Source: an uncultured Acidobacteriota bacterium
GTDB lineage: Bacteria > Acidobacteriota > Vicinamibacteria > Fen-336
DNA: 35,511 nt
Direction of reading: 5' to 3'
Assembly: GCA_902826455.1 (NCBI GenBank)
Contig: CADEEV010000046.1
Location: forward strand, 1-35,511
Below are positions 23,870-32,145 of the stretch, piece by piece; positions within the stretch are counted from its first letter, which is position 1; every line of letters begins with the position of its first letter. A model generated the notes under the pieces. It was not told the DNA's origin. It searched no databases and worked only from the letters and a program-made list of their open reading frames with translations. The translations under genes and the position numbers were made by a program.

Positions 23870-25006
23870 CTAGCCGGCGAGCTGGGACGCCGCGATCGTC
23901 AGCTCGGCCGCGCCGTCGTCGGCCGGCAGGGACTCGGCCAGCGTCGTCGCGCGCGCCAGCGCGTCCTCCCGCGACGTGGCCTCGATCAGGTCCGTCGCGA
24001 AGCGCGTGTGGGTCTCGGGCCGCGCGTCGGCCAGCAGCCGCTCGAGCGGCGACGCGTCCTCGGCCAGGGCGATGCGCGACTGCATGAGCGGGTGCTCGAG
24101 GGACTGCCCCCCGAAGGCCGCCTCCGGCAGCGGCCGGTAGCGGCAGAAGAAGTTCAGGTGCCAGGGCAGGAACTGCAGCATCCGCCTGCGGCCCTTCTCG
24201 TCCTCGCGGAAGTGCTCGCGCAGCAGCTCGACGAAGCGATGCAGGAGGCCGATGCGCTCCTCGCCCGTCGGGTTCCACGCGCGGTTCTCGCGGATCTCGC
24301 GGAACAGCCAGGGCTTGATGAGGGCGCCGCGGGCCAGCATCACGGAGGTGACGCCCGAGCGCTGCATGCGCTCGCGGGCCTCGTAGTGGGTGAGGATGTC
24401 GCCGTTGCCCACGACCGGAATGCCGCGCTCGGCCGCGACCTGCCCGATCAGGTCCCAGTCGGCGGACTTCGTGTAGCGCTGCTCGCGGGTGCGGCCGTGG
24501 ATCGTGATCGCGGCGGCGCCCGACTCCTCGCACACCTTCGCGACCTCGTTCACGTTCTCCTTGCCCTGGTGCCAGCCGGTGCGGATCTTCACGGTCACCG
24601 GCACGCTCACGGCCTGGCGCATCGCCTCGACCAGCCGCCCCAGCCGTGACGGCTTGCGCAGCAGGCTCGAGCCGAGGCCGTGGCGCGTGATGGCGTCGAT
24701 GGGACAGCCGCAGTTGAGGTCGATGAAGCGCGCGCCCCGGGCCTCGGCCAGCTTCGCGCCGGCGGCCATCGCGTCGATCTTGCGCTCCGCGAGCTGCGCG
24801 CCGAAGAACGGCTCGCTCGGGTGGCTGCGCAGGAGCGCGAACTCGCTGCCCTTGTCCTTGAGCAGCCGGAACACGACGGCCATCTCCCCCACCGTGATCT
24901 CGGCCCCCTGCTCGACGCACAGCCGGCGGAACGGAAGGTTGCCCCCGAAGGTGAGGGGGGCGAGCCAGAGCTTGTGGGAGAAGGGCGACGGCGCGGTGTT
25001 GGTCAA
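23870..25006 (-). CDS. dus: tRNA-dihydrouridine synthase, Dus3-like
   Basis: This 378-residue FMN enzyme reduces uridines of tRNA to dihydrouridine. The barrel shows LAPLTFGGNLPFRRLCVEQGAEITVGEMA, the catalytic-Cys loop DLNCGCPIDAITRHGLGSSLL, VKIRTGWHQ, TIHGRTREQRYTKSADW and VGNGDILTHYEARERM. The GNLPFRRLC and CGCPIDxxxxxGxGSxLL blocks resemble eukaryotic Dus3 more than bacterial DusA/B/C, which have NMGCP followed by other residues. A Dus3-like WHLNFFCRY also occurs in the C-terminal helical domain. Start is TTG at 25006, 6 bases after TACAAT, so a leaderless message is predicted. It shares a 24-base promoter region with the divergent MFS gene. Confidence 0.9.
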   Translation of the reverse strand: MTNTAPSPFSHKLWLAPLTFGGNLPFRRLCVEQGAEITVGEMAVVFRLLKDKGSEFALLRSHPSEPFFGAQLAERKIDAMAAGAKLAEARGARFIDLNCGCPIDAITRHGLGSSLLRKPSRLGRLVEAMRQAVSVPVTVKIRTGWHQGKENVNEVAKVCEESGAAAITIHGRTREQRYTKSADWDLIGQVAAERGIPVVGNGDILTHYEARERMQRSGVTSVMLARGALIKPWLFREIRENRAWNPTGEERIGLLHRFVELLREHFREDEKGRRRMLQFLPWHLNFFCRYRPLPEAAFGGQSLEHPLMQSRIALAEDASPLERLLADARPETHTRFATDLIEATSREDALARATTLAESLPADDGAAELTIAASQLAG

Positions 25007-25012
25007 GCGCCC

Positions 25013-25022
25013 ATTGTACGAT
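25013..25022. promoter_or_regulatory. Overlapping divergent -10 elements of dus and the MFS gene
   Basis: Leftward TACAAT (25018-25013, five of six) lies 6 bases before the TTG of dus. Rightward TACGAT (25017-25022, four of six) lies 8 bases before the GTG of the transporter. The two hexamers overlap by two bases, and only 24 bases separate the start codons. No -35 box or ribosome site is seen for either gene. Confidence 0.5.
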
Positions 25023-25030
25023 CGGCCCAG

Positions 25031-26281
25031 GTGATCGCCCTGTTCCGTGGTTCCCCCGGCCGCCCGCCGGTCTTCGACTGGCCGCGCGACGTCACGCCGG
25101 CCGAGCGTCGCTCCCTCCTCGCGGGCGGGCTCGGCTGGATGCTGGACGCCATGGACGTGATGCTGTACTCGCTCGTCGTCACGCACCTGATCCGCGACTT
25201 CGGCCTCGACAAGGCGACCGCCGGGCTCCTCAACTCCCTCACGCTCGTGGCCTCGGCGATCGGCGGTCTCGCCTTCGGCTTCCTCGCCGACCGCGTCGGC
25301 CGCACCCGCGCGCTCTCGCTCTCGATCCTCGTCTATTCCCTCGCGAGCGGCGCCTGCGGGCTCAGCCAGACGATCGAGCAGCTCGCGATCTGCCGCTTCG
25401 TCCTGGGCCTCGGCATGGGCGGCGAGTGGACGACGGGCGCTGCGCTCATCGCCGAGACCTGGCGGGCCGAGCACCGCGGCAAGGCCCTGGGCCTCATGCA
25501 GTCGAGCTGGGCGATCGGCGAGATGATCGCGGCCGGCGTCGTGGCCCTGGTGCTTCCCGGCTACGGCTGGCGCGCGGTGTTCTTCGTGGGCGTGCTGCCG
25601 GCGCTGGTCGTGTTCTGGATCCGGCGCGACGTCGAGGAGCCGCGGCTCTGGACCGAGCGCGCTCCGGCGCCCGCCGGCGGGCCGTCGCTGTGGCGCGGCG
25701 CGCTGCTCCGCAACGGCGTCCTCGCCACCGCCATGAACGCCTGCGCGATGTTCGGCTACTGGGGCCTGTTCACCTGGATCCCGTCGTACCTGTCGCTGCC
25801 CGCGGCCGACGGCGGCCGCGGCCTCGACCTCATGAAGACCACGGCCTGGCTGCTGGTCATGGGCGTCGGCAAGTGGCTCGGCTACGCGTCGTTCGGGTTC
25901 TTCGGCGACGCCTTCGGCCGGCGCCGCAGCTACGTGACGTACCTGCTGATCGCGGCCGTGCTCGTGCCGCTGTACGGCACGGCCACGACGCCGTTCTGGC
26001 TGCTGGTGCTCGGGCCTTTCGTGGCGTTCTTCGGCACCGGCTTCTTCTCGGGCTTCAGCGCGATCGCGTCGGAGCTCTTCCCGACGCCGGTGCGCGCCAC
26101 GGCCATGGGCGTCAGCTACAACCTCGGACGCGGCCTCTCGGCCGCGGCGCCGTTCGTGGTGGGAGCGCTCGCCAAGGACCACGGCCTGGGCGCCGCGTTC
26201 TTCCTGCAGGCGGCGGCGTTCTTCGTCGCGGCCTTGCTGGCGCTGCTGCTCCCCGAGACGAAAGGCCGCGCGCTCGCCTAG
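25031..26281 (+). CDS. MFS transporter (sugar/organic acid:H+ symporter type)
   Basis: This 416-residue protein has 12 membrane helices and the major facilitator motifs. TM1 is GWMLDAMDVMLYSLVVTHL, the loop 2-3 motif is GFLADRVGRTRAL, TM4-5 includes GLGMGGEWTTGAALIAETW followed by RGKALGLMQSSWAIGEMIAAG, and a second half repeats FFGDAFGRRRS. The TM1 aspartates and MGGEW are typical of aromatic-acid, sialate or sugar:proton symporters. The substrate cannot be named. The GTG at 25031 is 8 bases from its -10 box. It ends in a CTAG shared with the stop of the convergent GGDEF gene. Confidence 0.92.
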   Translation: MIALFRGSPGRPPVFDWPRDVTPAERRSLLAGGLGWMLDAMDVMLYSLVVTHLIRDFGLDKATAGLLNSLTLVASAIGGLAFGFLADRVGRTRALSLSILVYSLASGACGLSQTIEQLAICRFVLGLGMGGEWTTGAALIAETWRAEHRGKALGLMQSSWAIGEMIAAGVVALVLPGYGWRAVFFVGVLPALVVFWIRRDVEEPRLWTERAPAPAGGPSLWRGALLRNGVLATAMNACAMFGYWGLFTWIPSYLSLPAADGGRGLDLMKTTAWLLVMGVGKWLGYASFGFFGDAFGRRRSYVTYLLIAAVLVPLYGTATTPFWLLVLGPFVAFFGTGFFSGFSAIASELFPTPVRATAMGVSYNLGRGLSAAAPFVVGALAKDHGLGAAFFLQAAAFFVAALLALLLPETKGRALA

Positions 26282-29151
26282 CCGGCGAGGCGGTCGCGGC
26301 CTTCCTGCTTCGCGCGGTAGAGCTCGCGGTCCGCCCGTTCGACGATCTCGTGGGCCTCGCCGGCGCCGGGCACCATGGCCGCGACGCCGAGGCTCAGGGT
26401 GACGACCGCCGCGGTCGCGGATTCCTTGTGGGGAAGGCCGAGGGCGCGCACCGCGAGCCGGGCTTCCTGGGCCACGCGCCGCGCGCCGACCACGTCGGAG
26501 TCGCGCAACAGCAGCGCGAACTCCTCTCCGCCGTAGCGCGCCGCCAGATCGGTCTGGCGCTGGAGCACGCCGCCCAGGGCGCGCGCCACGGCGCGGAGCG
26601 CCTGGTCGCCGGCGGGATGGCCGTAGGCGTCGTTGTACGCCTTGAAGTGGTCGACGTCGCAGACGACGACCGCGAGGGACGCGCCGCGACGACGGTGGTC
26701 GGCCCACGCCCCGCGCAGGGCCTCGTCGAAGGAGCGGCGGTTGGGAATCTGCGTGAGCCCGTCGAGGCTTGCGAGCCGCTCCAGCTCGCGGTTCGCGGCG
26801 TGCAGGTCGCGGGTGCGCTCGGCCACGACCGCTTCGAGCTCGCGCTGGCGCGCCTGGTAGCGGAGGACGCGCACGCGGTATCCCGAGTACAGCGCGAGAG
26901 CCGCGCCGAGTATCGCCAGGGCACGGAAGGCGCCGGTCTCGTACCAGTGCGGGGCGATACGGAAGGCGACCCGGGCCGGTTCGGCGCTCCACGACTCGCC
27001 GTCGCTGCTCGCGACGGCCTGGAAGACGTACGTGCCGTGGGGCAGACCCGCGTAGTTCAGGGTGCGACGCGAGCCGACGTCCTTGAAGACCTGGTCGAAC
27101 CCGTCGAGCCGGATCCGGAATCGCACCCGGGAGGGCTGCAGGAGGCTCAGGCCCGCGTACTGGATCTCGAGGTTGTGGGCTCCGGCGGGGATCTCGAGAG
27201 GCGCGGCCGCGGCCCGGTCGACCCGCCGGCCATCGATGCGGATCTCCTCGACGACGACCGGTGGAGGCGGCGCGGCGGCGCGCGGAGACGCGGGGTCGAC
27301 GACGACCGCACCCCGGATGGTGGGAAACCAGAGGCGACGGTCGTGAGCCTTCCAACCCGCGGGCTGATAGCCGGCGACGCCCTCCGGGCTGCGCATGCCG
27401 TCGGCGATGCCGAAGAGCGTGACCTCGACGCGTTCGGTGCGGCCGTCCATGACGTCCTCGAGGGCGCGCCGCGCGACTCGGGTGAGCCCGTGGTCGCCGC
27501 TCATCCAGAAGTGCTGCGATCCGTCCTGCAGGATGCGGCCGATCATGTCGTCGGCCAGTCCCTGCCGCGTCGTGACGGCGGCGAAGCGCCCCTCCTTGAA
27601 CCGGGCGATGCCGCCGCCCGCCGTGCCGATCCAGAGGACTCCCGCTTCGTCCTCGTGCAGCGAGAGCACGGACTTGTCCGACAGGCCTTCGGCCCGGGCG
27701 AAGACCTGCACCTTTGCCCCGTCCTTCAGGACGAGGCCTTCGCCGGTGCCGATCCAGAGGCGCCCCGAGCGACCCTCGAGCAGTGCCTGCACCGCGAAGC
27801 CGGGCACTCCGGGCACGTCGGACAGCGCGCCCCCTTCGAGCCGCACGAGGCCCGCCGTAGTTCCGATCCACAGGACGCCGTCGGCGCTCGGCAGCAGCGC
27901 TTGCACCCCGCGATTGCGCAGGGCCTGGGCGGTGACGGGGCGCGTGAACCGGCCGCCGTCGAGTCGCGCCAGGCCGCTCCCGTAGGTTCCGACCCACAGC
28001 CTGCCGTGCGCATCCTCGGCGATCGACGAGACCGAGTCGTCGGGCAGGCCCTCGTTGCGCCCGAACAGGCGCCGCTCGCCTCCAGCGAGACGGACGAGGG
28101 CGCCGTTGCGCATGCCGAGCCACAGCGTCCCGGAGCGGTCCTCGAGGATCGAGTGGACGACGTCGTCGGGCAGGCCCTCCTCGCGACCGAACGTCGCGAG
28201 CCTTCCGTCCCGAAGCCGGACCAGGCCGCCGGCGCGCGTGCCGATCCACAAGCTGCCCTCGCCATCCTCGTGGATCGCTTCGACCGTGGCGCTCGGCAGG
28301 CCGTGCGTCTCGTCGAGGACCTCGATCCGGTCCTGCCGCATGCGCGCGACACCACCGCCCTGGGTGCCGACCCAGAGGCTGCCGGCCGAGTCGCGCCAGA
28401 GCGCGCGGACGTGAGACGGCCCCCCGCCGTGCCCGTCGCCGCGGACCCGCCCGTCGCGATAGGTCTGCACGCCGGACTCGCCGCCGATCTGGACCGAGCC
28501 GTCCGGGTCCGGCCAGACGTCGAACGTGCTGTCGTCGAGCAGCCCTTCCGCCTTGCGCAGGACCTGCACCGCCCCGTTTCCGAAGTGGACCACGCCCGCT
28601 TCGGTGGCCGCCCAGAGGGAGCCGTCGGGCGCACGGCGGAGCGTGCGGACGCGGCGTCCCGGCCAGCTCCCTCCTTCTGCGGCAGGCACGAGGCGGCCCG
28701 CGTCCAGGACCTGCAGGCCGTCGCCGAGCGTGCCGGCGAGGAGACGGCCGGCCCGGTCCTCGGCCAGGGTCACGACGCGCAGCTCCTTGTCGGACGGCAC
28801 GGCCGTGATGGCGCCCGCCTCGCGGCGGGCCAGGCCGCGCGAGGTTCCGATCCAGAGCCGGCCGGCGCGGTCCTCGTACAGCACCGAGACGGAGTTGTGG
28901 GGCAGCGCGCTGTTCGAGCGGTCGAAGACGGTGAACCTCACGCCGTCGAAACGCACGAGCCCCTGCTCGGTTCCCAGCCACAGGTAGCCGTCGCGCGTCC
29001 TCAGGATCGCGGAGACGGTGTTCTGGGGCAGCCCCTCCGCGGTCTGCCAGTTGTCGCGCACGTACTGCGTGAGCGCACGGCTCGGGTCGAGGGCCGCGGC
29101 CGTCGGGGCGCCGGCGAGCCCTGCGAGCAGCAGCGTCGCGCCGAGCCGCAA
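26278..29151 (-). CDS. Sensor diguanylate cyclase: periplasmic propeller, Y_Y_Y domain, TM, GGDEF
   Basis: This 957-residue protein has a signal peptide (RLGATLLLAGLAGAPTAAA). Then come about a dozen two-component-regulator propeller repeats of the form DGYLWLGTEQGLVRFDG, a Y_Y_Y domain ending in PHWYETGAFRALA, one membrane helix, a coiled coil (RQRELEAVVAERTRDLHAANRELERL) and a GGDEF domain. The catalytic ARYGGEEFALLL is intact, and RQTD five residues before it is a complete inhibitory I-site. It should make cyclic di-GMP in response to a periplasmic ligand, perhaps a glycan as in hybrid two-component systems with this sensor. I chose TTG at 29151, 5 bases after the esterase stop, because it puts the signal peptide at the N-terminus. 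The frame runs far upstream as antisense-like sequence. Confidence 0.92.
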   Translation of the reverse strand: MRLGATLLLAGLAGAPTAAALDPSRALTQYVRDNWQTAEGLPQNTVSAILRTRDGYLWLGTEQGLVRFDGVRFTVFDRSNSALPHNSVSVLYEDRAGRLWIGTSRGLARREAGAITAVPSDKELRVVTLAEDRAGRLLAGTLGDGLQVLDAGRLVPAAEGGSWPGRRVRTLRRAPDGSLWAATEAGVVHFGNGAVQVLRKAEGLLDDSTFDVWPDPDGSVQIGGESGVQTYRDGRVRGDGHGGGPSHVRALWRDSAGSLWVGTQGGGVARMRQDRIEVLDETHGLPSATVEAIHEDGEGSLWIGTRAGGLVRLRDGRLATFGREEGLPDDVVHSILEDRSGTLWLGMRNGALVRLAGGERRLFGRNEGLPDDSVSSIAEDAHGRLWVGTYGSGLARLDGGRFTRPVTAQALRNRGVQALLPSADGVLWIGTTAGLVRLEGGALSDVPGVPGFAVQALLEGRSGRLWIGTGEGLVLKDGAKVQVFARAEGLSDKSVLSLHEDEAGVLWIGTAGGGIARFKEGRFAAVTTRQGLADDMIGRILQDGSQHFWMSGDHGLTRVARRALEDVMDGRTERVEVTLFGIADGMRSPEGVAGYQPAGWKAHDRRLWFPTIRGAVVVDPASPRAAAPPPPVVVEEIRIDGRRVDRAAAAPLEIPAGAHNLEIQYAGLSLLQPSRVRFRIRLDGFDQVFKDVGSRRTLNYAGLPHGTYVFQAVASSDGESWSAEPARVAFRIAPHWYETGAFRALAILGAALALYSGYRVRVLRYQARQRELEAVVAERTRDLHAANRELERLASLDGLTQIPNRRSFDEALRGAWADHRRRGASLAVVVCDVDHFKAYNDAYGHPAGDQALRAVARALGGVLQRQTDLAARYGGEEFALLLRDSDVVGARRVAQEARLAVRALGLPHKESATAAVVTLSLGVAAMVPGAGEAHEIVERADRELYRAKQEGRDRLAG

Positions 29152-29156
29152 GGGCG

Positions 29157-30884
29157 TCAGTACACCCAGCTCTTGAGGTCGGACCCGGCCGGCGCCGTCT
29201 TCTTGATGCGCTCGGCGATCCTCGGGATGAACATCTGGTGGTAGCGCAGGCGTGAGATCGCGTTGGGCTGGGTGTGGTCGCCGTTCCAGCAGTGCTCGGC
29301 GCGGGCGCCGTAGTCGACCTCGCCCCCGAAGGCCGGGTCCTTCGCGGCCCTGAGCGTCTTCTCGATCGAGTAGACCGCGTCGTTCAGGTAGTAGTTGTCG
29401 GCCTCGCCCACGTAGACGTTGAGCTTGCCTTCGAGCTTCTTGCCGAGGCCCTTCGACCAGTCGCGGGCGAGGATGTGGTTGATGTCGAAGTTCTCCTTCC
29501 AGTACGCCGCGACCTTCTTGTCGATCTTCCCCGTCTTCTTGTCGAAGATGCGCTGCGGGTAGCCGTCGGCGCCCACGGGCGAGTAGACCGCCTCCCACGC
29601 GTCCCACTGCTGGCCCGAGCGCGACTTCGTGCCGAGCACCAGCTCGTAGCGGTTCACGTCCTCGATCGTGGCGGAGATCTGGCCCAGGTAGTCGCGGTGG
29701 GCCGGGCGCGCGACGCGGCGCCACGGCGCCTCCTTGCCCTCGGGGTAGAACGCGTTCGCGTCCTTGTAGATGTCCACGGTCATGTAGTGGCTGAAGTCCA
29801 GGGGATCGGGGCACGCCGCGTAGCAGCCGTTGAACTCGTCGGGATAGAGCGTCTGCACGGCGATCGCTTCCCAGCCGCCCGTCGAGCCCCCGTACATGAA
29901 GCGCGCCCAGCCCTTGCCGAGGCCGCGGTACTTCTTCTCGATGTACGGGATCAGCTCTTCGAGGATCGCGTCGCCGTAGGGTCCGACGTTCTGGGAGTTC
30001 ACGGCGTAGGAATCGTCGTAGTACGGGTTCGCGTGCTGGATCTCCATCACGATCACGCGCGGGAAGCTGGGGGCGGTCCAGTCCTTGTAGAGCTGGTAGG
30101 ACCACTCCTCCTCGGTGCGGTTGTAGCCCTCCCACTGGAAGCGCTCGGAGAACGTGGGCTTCAGGTTCGGGTCGGGCGGCGTCTCGCGCCAGCCGGCGAT
30201 CGTCGGACCGAAGTGGCCGTGGTTGATCACGAGCGGGTAGCGCGCGTCGGGGTGCTCGTCGAAGCCGAAGGGCAGCAGCAGCGCGGCACCGATGTACATG
30301 TCGCGGCCCCAGAACTTCGAGAGCTTCTCGCTCTTGATGCGCTCGTGCCGGAGGTACTTCGTGTCCTTCTGCGGCTCGATGGGCGGGATCACCGTGTCGA
30401 GGGCGATCGCCACCGGCAGCGCGGCCTTCGGGTCGTAGACGATCTTCTTCGGCGTGCTGTAGAGGTTGCCGGGCGCGCGGTTCCACTGCTGGCCCTCGCC
30501 ACGGTCCATGGGCAGCTTCACGACGTGGCCGTCGGCGCGGTGGAAGGTCTCGTACTTGTGGAGCAGCACCTGCACCGTGTACGTGCCGGCCGGCAGTTCC
30601 TTGAGCGTTTCGATCGGGAAGCCCAGGACCGTGGCGTCGAAGCCCTTCTTCTGCCCCGGCTTCCAGCCCTCGACGTCGATGCCGAATGCGAGCTGCGTCT
30701 TCAGGCTCGAGTCGTTCACCTGGAAGCGCGGCTCGTCGGCCGGGTCGTTGGAGACCAGGAGCAGGAGGCGTCCGTCGAACGGACCCGCGCCGAGGCTCGC
30801 GGGGTAGGTGACCTGGAACTTCGCGAGCGGCGTCGGGGCGGTCGCGGCGGCCAGCAGGAACGAGGCGAGGAGGGAGAGGGTCAT
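29157..30884 (-). CDS. Secreted alpha/beta-hydrolase, esterase-like
   Basis: This 575-residue protein has a signal peptide (MTLSLLASFLLAAATA), a beta-sandwich N-terminal region (about residues 22-165, with GTYTVQVLLHKYE) and an alpha/beta-hydrolase domain. The nucleophile elbow is YGGSTGGWEA (S334). The oxyanion side starts at YPLVINHGHFGP. D496 (GEADNYYLND) and H531 or H537 (AEHCWNGDHTQ) are the likely acid and base. It resembles Fes/esterase-D-like enzymes, so an ester or peptide outside the cytoplasm is the likely substrate. AGGAG lies 7 bases before the ATG at 30884, 21 bases after the DUF1015 stop. It is upstream of and nearly abuts the GGDEF sensor gene, so enzyme and sensor may concern the same substrate. 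Confidence 0.82.
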   Translation of the reverse strand: MTLSLLASFLLAAATAPTPLAKFQVTYPASLGAGPFDGRLLLLVSNDPADEPRFQVNDSSLKTQLAFGIDVEGWKPGQKKGFDATVLGFPIETLKELPAGTYTVQVLLHKYETFHRADGHVVKLPMDRGEGQQWNRAPGNLYSTPKKIVYDPKAALPVAIALDTVIPPIEPQKDTKYLRHERIKSEKLSKFWGRDMYIGAALLLPFGFDEHPDARYPLVINHGHFGPTIAGWRETPPDPNLKPTFSERFQWEGYNRTEEEWSYQLYKDWTAPSFPRVIVMEIQHANPYYDDSYAVNSQNVGPYGDAILEELIPYIEKKYRGLGKGWARFMYGGSTGGWEAIAVQTLYPDEFNGCYAACPDPLDFSHYMTVDIYKDANAFYPEGKEAPWRRVARPAHRDYLGQISATIEDVNRYELVLGTKSRSGQQWDAWEAVYSPVGADGYPQRIFDKKTGKIDKKVAAYWKENFDINHILARDWSKGLGKKLEGKLNVYVGEADNYYLNDAVYSIEKTLRAAKDPAFGGEVDYGARAEHCWNGDHTQPNAISRLRYHQMFIPRIAERIKKTAPAGSDLKSWVY

Positions 30885-30905
30885 CGTCGGGCTCCTATGG
30901 GGCGG

Positions 30906-32132
30906 TCAGGCGAGCAGCGGGTGGATCACGAGGCCGGAGGGCAGCTTCGGGTGGAAGAACGTGCTCTTCGCGGGCATCGACTCCGAGGCGTCGGCGACGT
31001 CGAGGATCTGCTGCACGGGCGTCCCGCGCAGCAGGATCGCGAGGTGGCAGCGCCCCGCGGCCACGGTCTCCTCCGCCTCGTGCAGCGAGTGCACGTACTC
31101 GACCGCGTCGTCGCCGACGCCGAGCCGCGGCAGGACCGCACGGTGCAGGAAGTAGGTGTCGAGGGCGCACAGCGAGGGCGGATCTCCCGCCGGAAGCATC
31201 GAGCGCGCGCCGTCCTTCGCCTCCACCACGAGCGCCTCACCCGACGGCCAGGCGAGGGCGAAGGCGTAGGGCGCCGTCGACGCGGCGACGCGCGCGGCCG
31301 CGTCCGCCGCGCCCTTCGCGGCCGACACGAGGAACGCCGGCTCGAGCTTCGCGCGCGCCGCGGCCGGGCTCGGACCCGAGGACAGGATGCGGTGGTACGG
31401 CAGCACCAGCAGACCCGGCGCCTCGATCGGGGTGAAGTAACCCAGGGTGAAGGCGCCGTCGGGACCGTTCCCGTCGCGGTAGCGCAACGCCGTCGCGTAG
31501 CGATGATGGCCGTCGGCGATGTAGGCCGGCACGGCCCCGAGCAGCGCGCGGAAGCGATCGACCGTCGGGGCGTCCGAGACGGCCCAGACCCGGTGCCCGA
31601 TGCCGGCGTCGTCGACGTACTGCGCGGTGGGCGGCGCCACCAGCACGTCGAGCATCGCGGTCGAGAAGTGGCCCTCGGGATCCGGCAGCATCATGAAGAT
31701 CGGGCTGAAGTTCGCCTTCGTGGCGTTCAGCACGCGCCAGCGGTCTTCCTTGGCCGCGGCGCGCGTCTTCTCGTGGGGCAGCACCACGCGCTTCTCCGGG
31801 TCCTCGGCGCGGAAGCGCGCCAGCAGGCCGAAGCGGCGGATGGTGCGGCCCTCGTGGGGGAACGACTGCTCGAGGACGTAGAGCGACTCGGCCGCGTCCG
31901 CGGCCAGCACGCCGTCCTTCACGAGCGTCGCGTAGGTGTCGCCCGCCGACGCGTAGCCGGCGTCGCCCGGCTCGCGGTTCAGGATCACGCGGACGATGTT
32001 GCGCGGGTCGCGGGCGTAGAGCGCCTCGCGGTAGGCGTCGGGGATCACGTCGTAGGGCGGCGCCAGTACCTTGCCGAGGTCGGCATCGGGTACGGCGTAA
32101 CGCAGACCGCGAAAGGGGCGGATCTCGGGCAA
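30906..32132 (-). CDS. DUF1015 family protein
   Basis: This 408-residue cytoplasmic protein matches DUF1015 along its length. It starts with PEIRPFRGLRYAV, followed by LAPPYDVIPDAYREALYARDPRNIVRV, a central AYIADGHHRYATALRY and a final MPAKSTFFHPKLPSGLVIHPL. The DGHHR motif resembles that of ParB/Srx-fold free-serine kinases, so a nucleotide-dependent activity is possible; I infer this from the motif only. The start is TTG at 32132, chosen because a strong AAGGAG sits 6 bases upstream (32139-32144). The gene is 13 bases from the PATAN-FHA gene and 21 from the esterase. Confidence 0.88.
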   Translation of the reverse strand: MPEIRPFRGLRYAVPDADLGKVLAPPYDVIPDAYREALYARDPRNIVRVILNREPGDAGYASAGDTYATLVKDGVLAADAAESLYVLEQSFPHEGRTIRRFGLLARFRAEDPEKRVVLPHEKTRAAAKEDRWRVLNATKANFSPIFMMLPDPEGHFSTAMLDVLVAPPTAQYVDDAGIGHRVWAVSDAPTVDRFRALLGAVPAYIADGHHRYATALRYRDGNGPDGAFTLGYFTPIEAPGLLVLPYHRILSSGPSPAAARAKLEPAFLVSAAKGAADAAARVAASTAPYAFALAWPSGEALVVEAKDGARSMLPAGDPPSLCALDTYFLHRAVLPRLGVGDDAVEYVHSLHEAEETVAAGRCHLAILLRGTPVQQILDVADASESMPAKSTFFHPKLPSGLVIHPLLA

Positions 32133-32138
32133 CTTCGT

Positions 32139-32144
32139 CTCCTT
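32139..32144 (-). promoter_or_regulatory. Shine-Dalgarno sequence that fixes the TTG start of the DUF1015 gene
   Basis: AAGGAG on the minus strand, 6 bases before TTG at 32132. It overlaps the spacer directly after the PATAN-FHA stop (32146), so the two genes are probably coupled in translation. Confidence 0.65.
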
Positions 32145-32145
32145 G

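Noticed and set aside
23870-28981. A 1703-codon leftward frame that could look like a giant fused protein with dus at its end
   Set aside because: Only the last 378 codons look like protein. The rest is antisense to the MFS gene and out of frame with the GGDEF gene, and a start with its own -10 precedes dus.
26278-29151. Long periodic sequence in the GGDEF sensor gene as a possible DNA tandem repeat
   Set aside because: The periodicity is the propeller motif at protein level (W-x-G-T repeats); the bases have diverged.
25426-29244. A 1272-codon rightward frame opposite the GGDEF sensor
   Set aside because: Shadow of the propeller repeats; the repeats give it a false appearance of periodic structure.
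29152-30486. The 445-codon upstream extension of the GGDEF sensor frame
   Set aside because: It overlaps the esterase gene in another frame, and a signal peptide begins at 29151.
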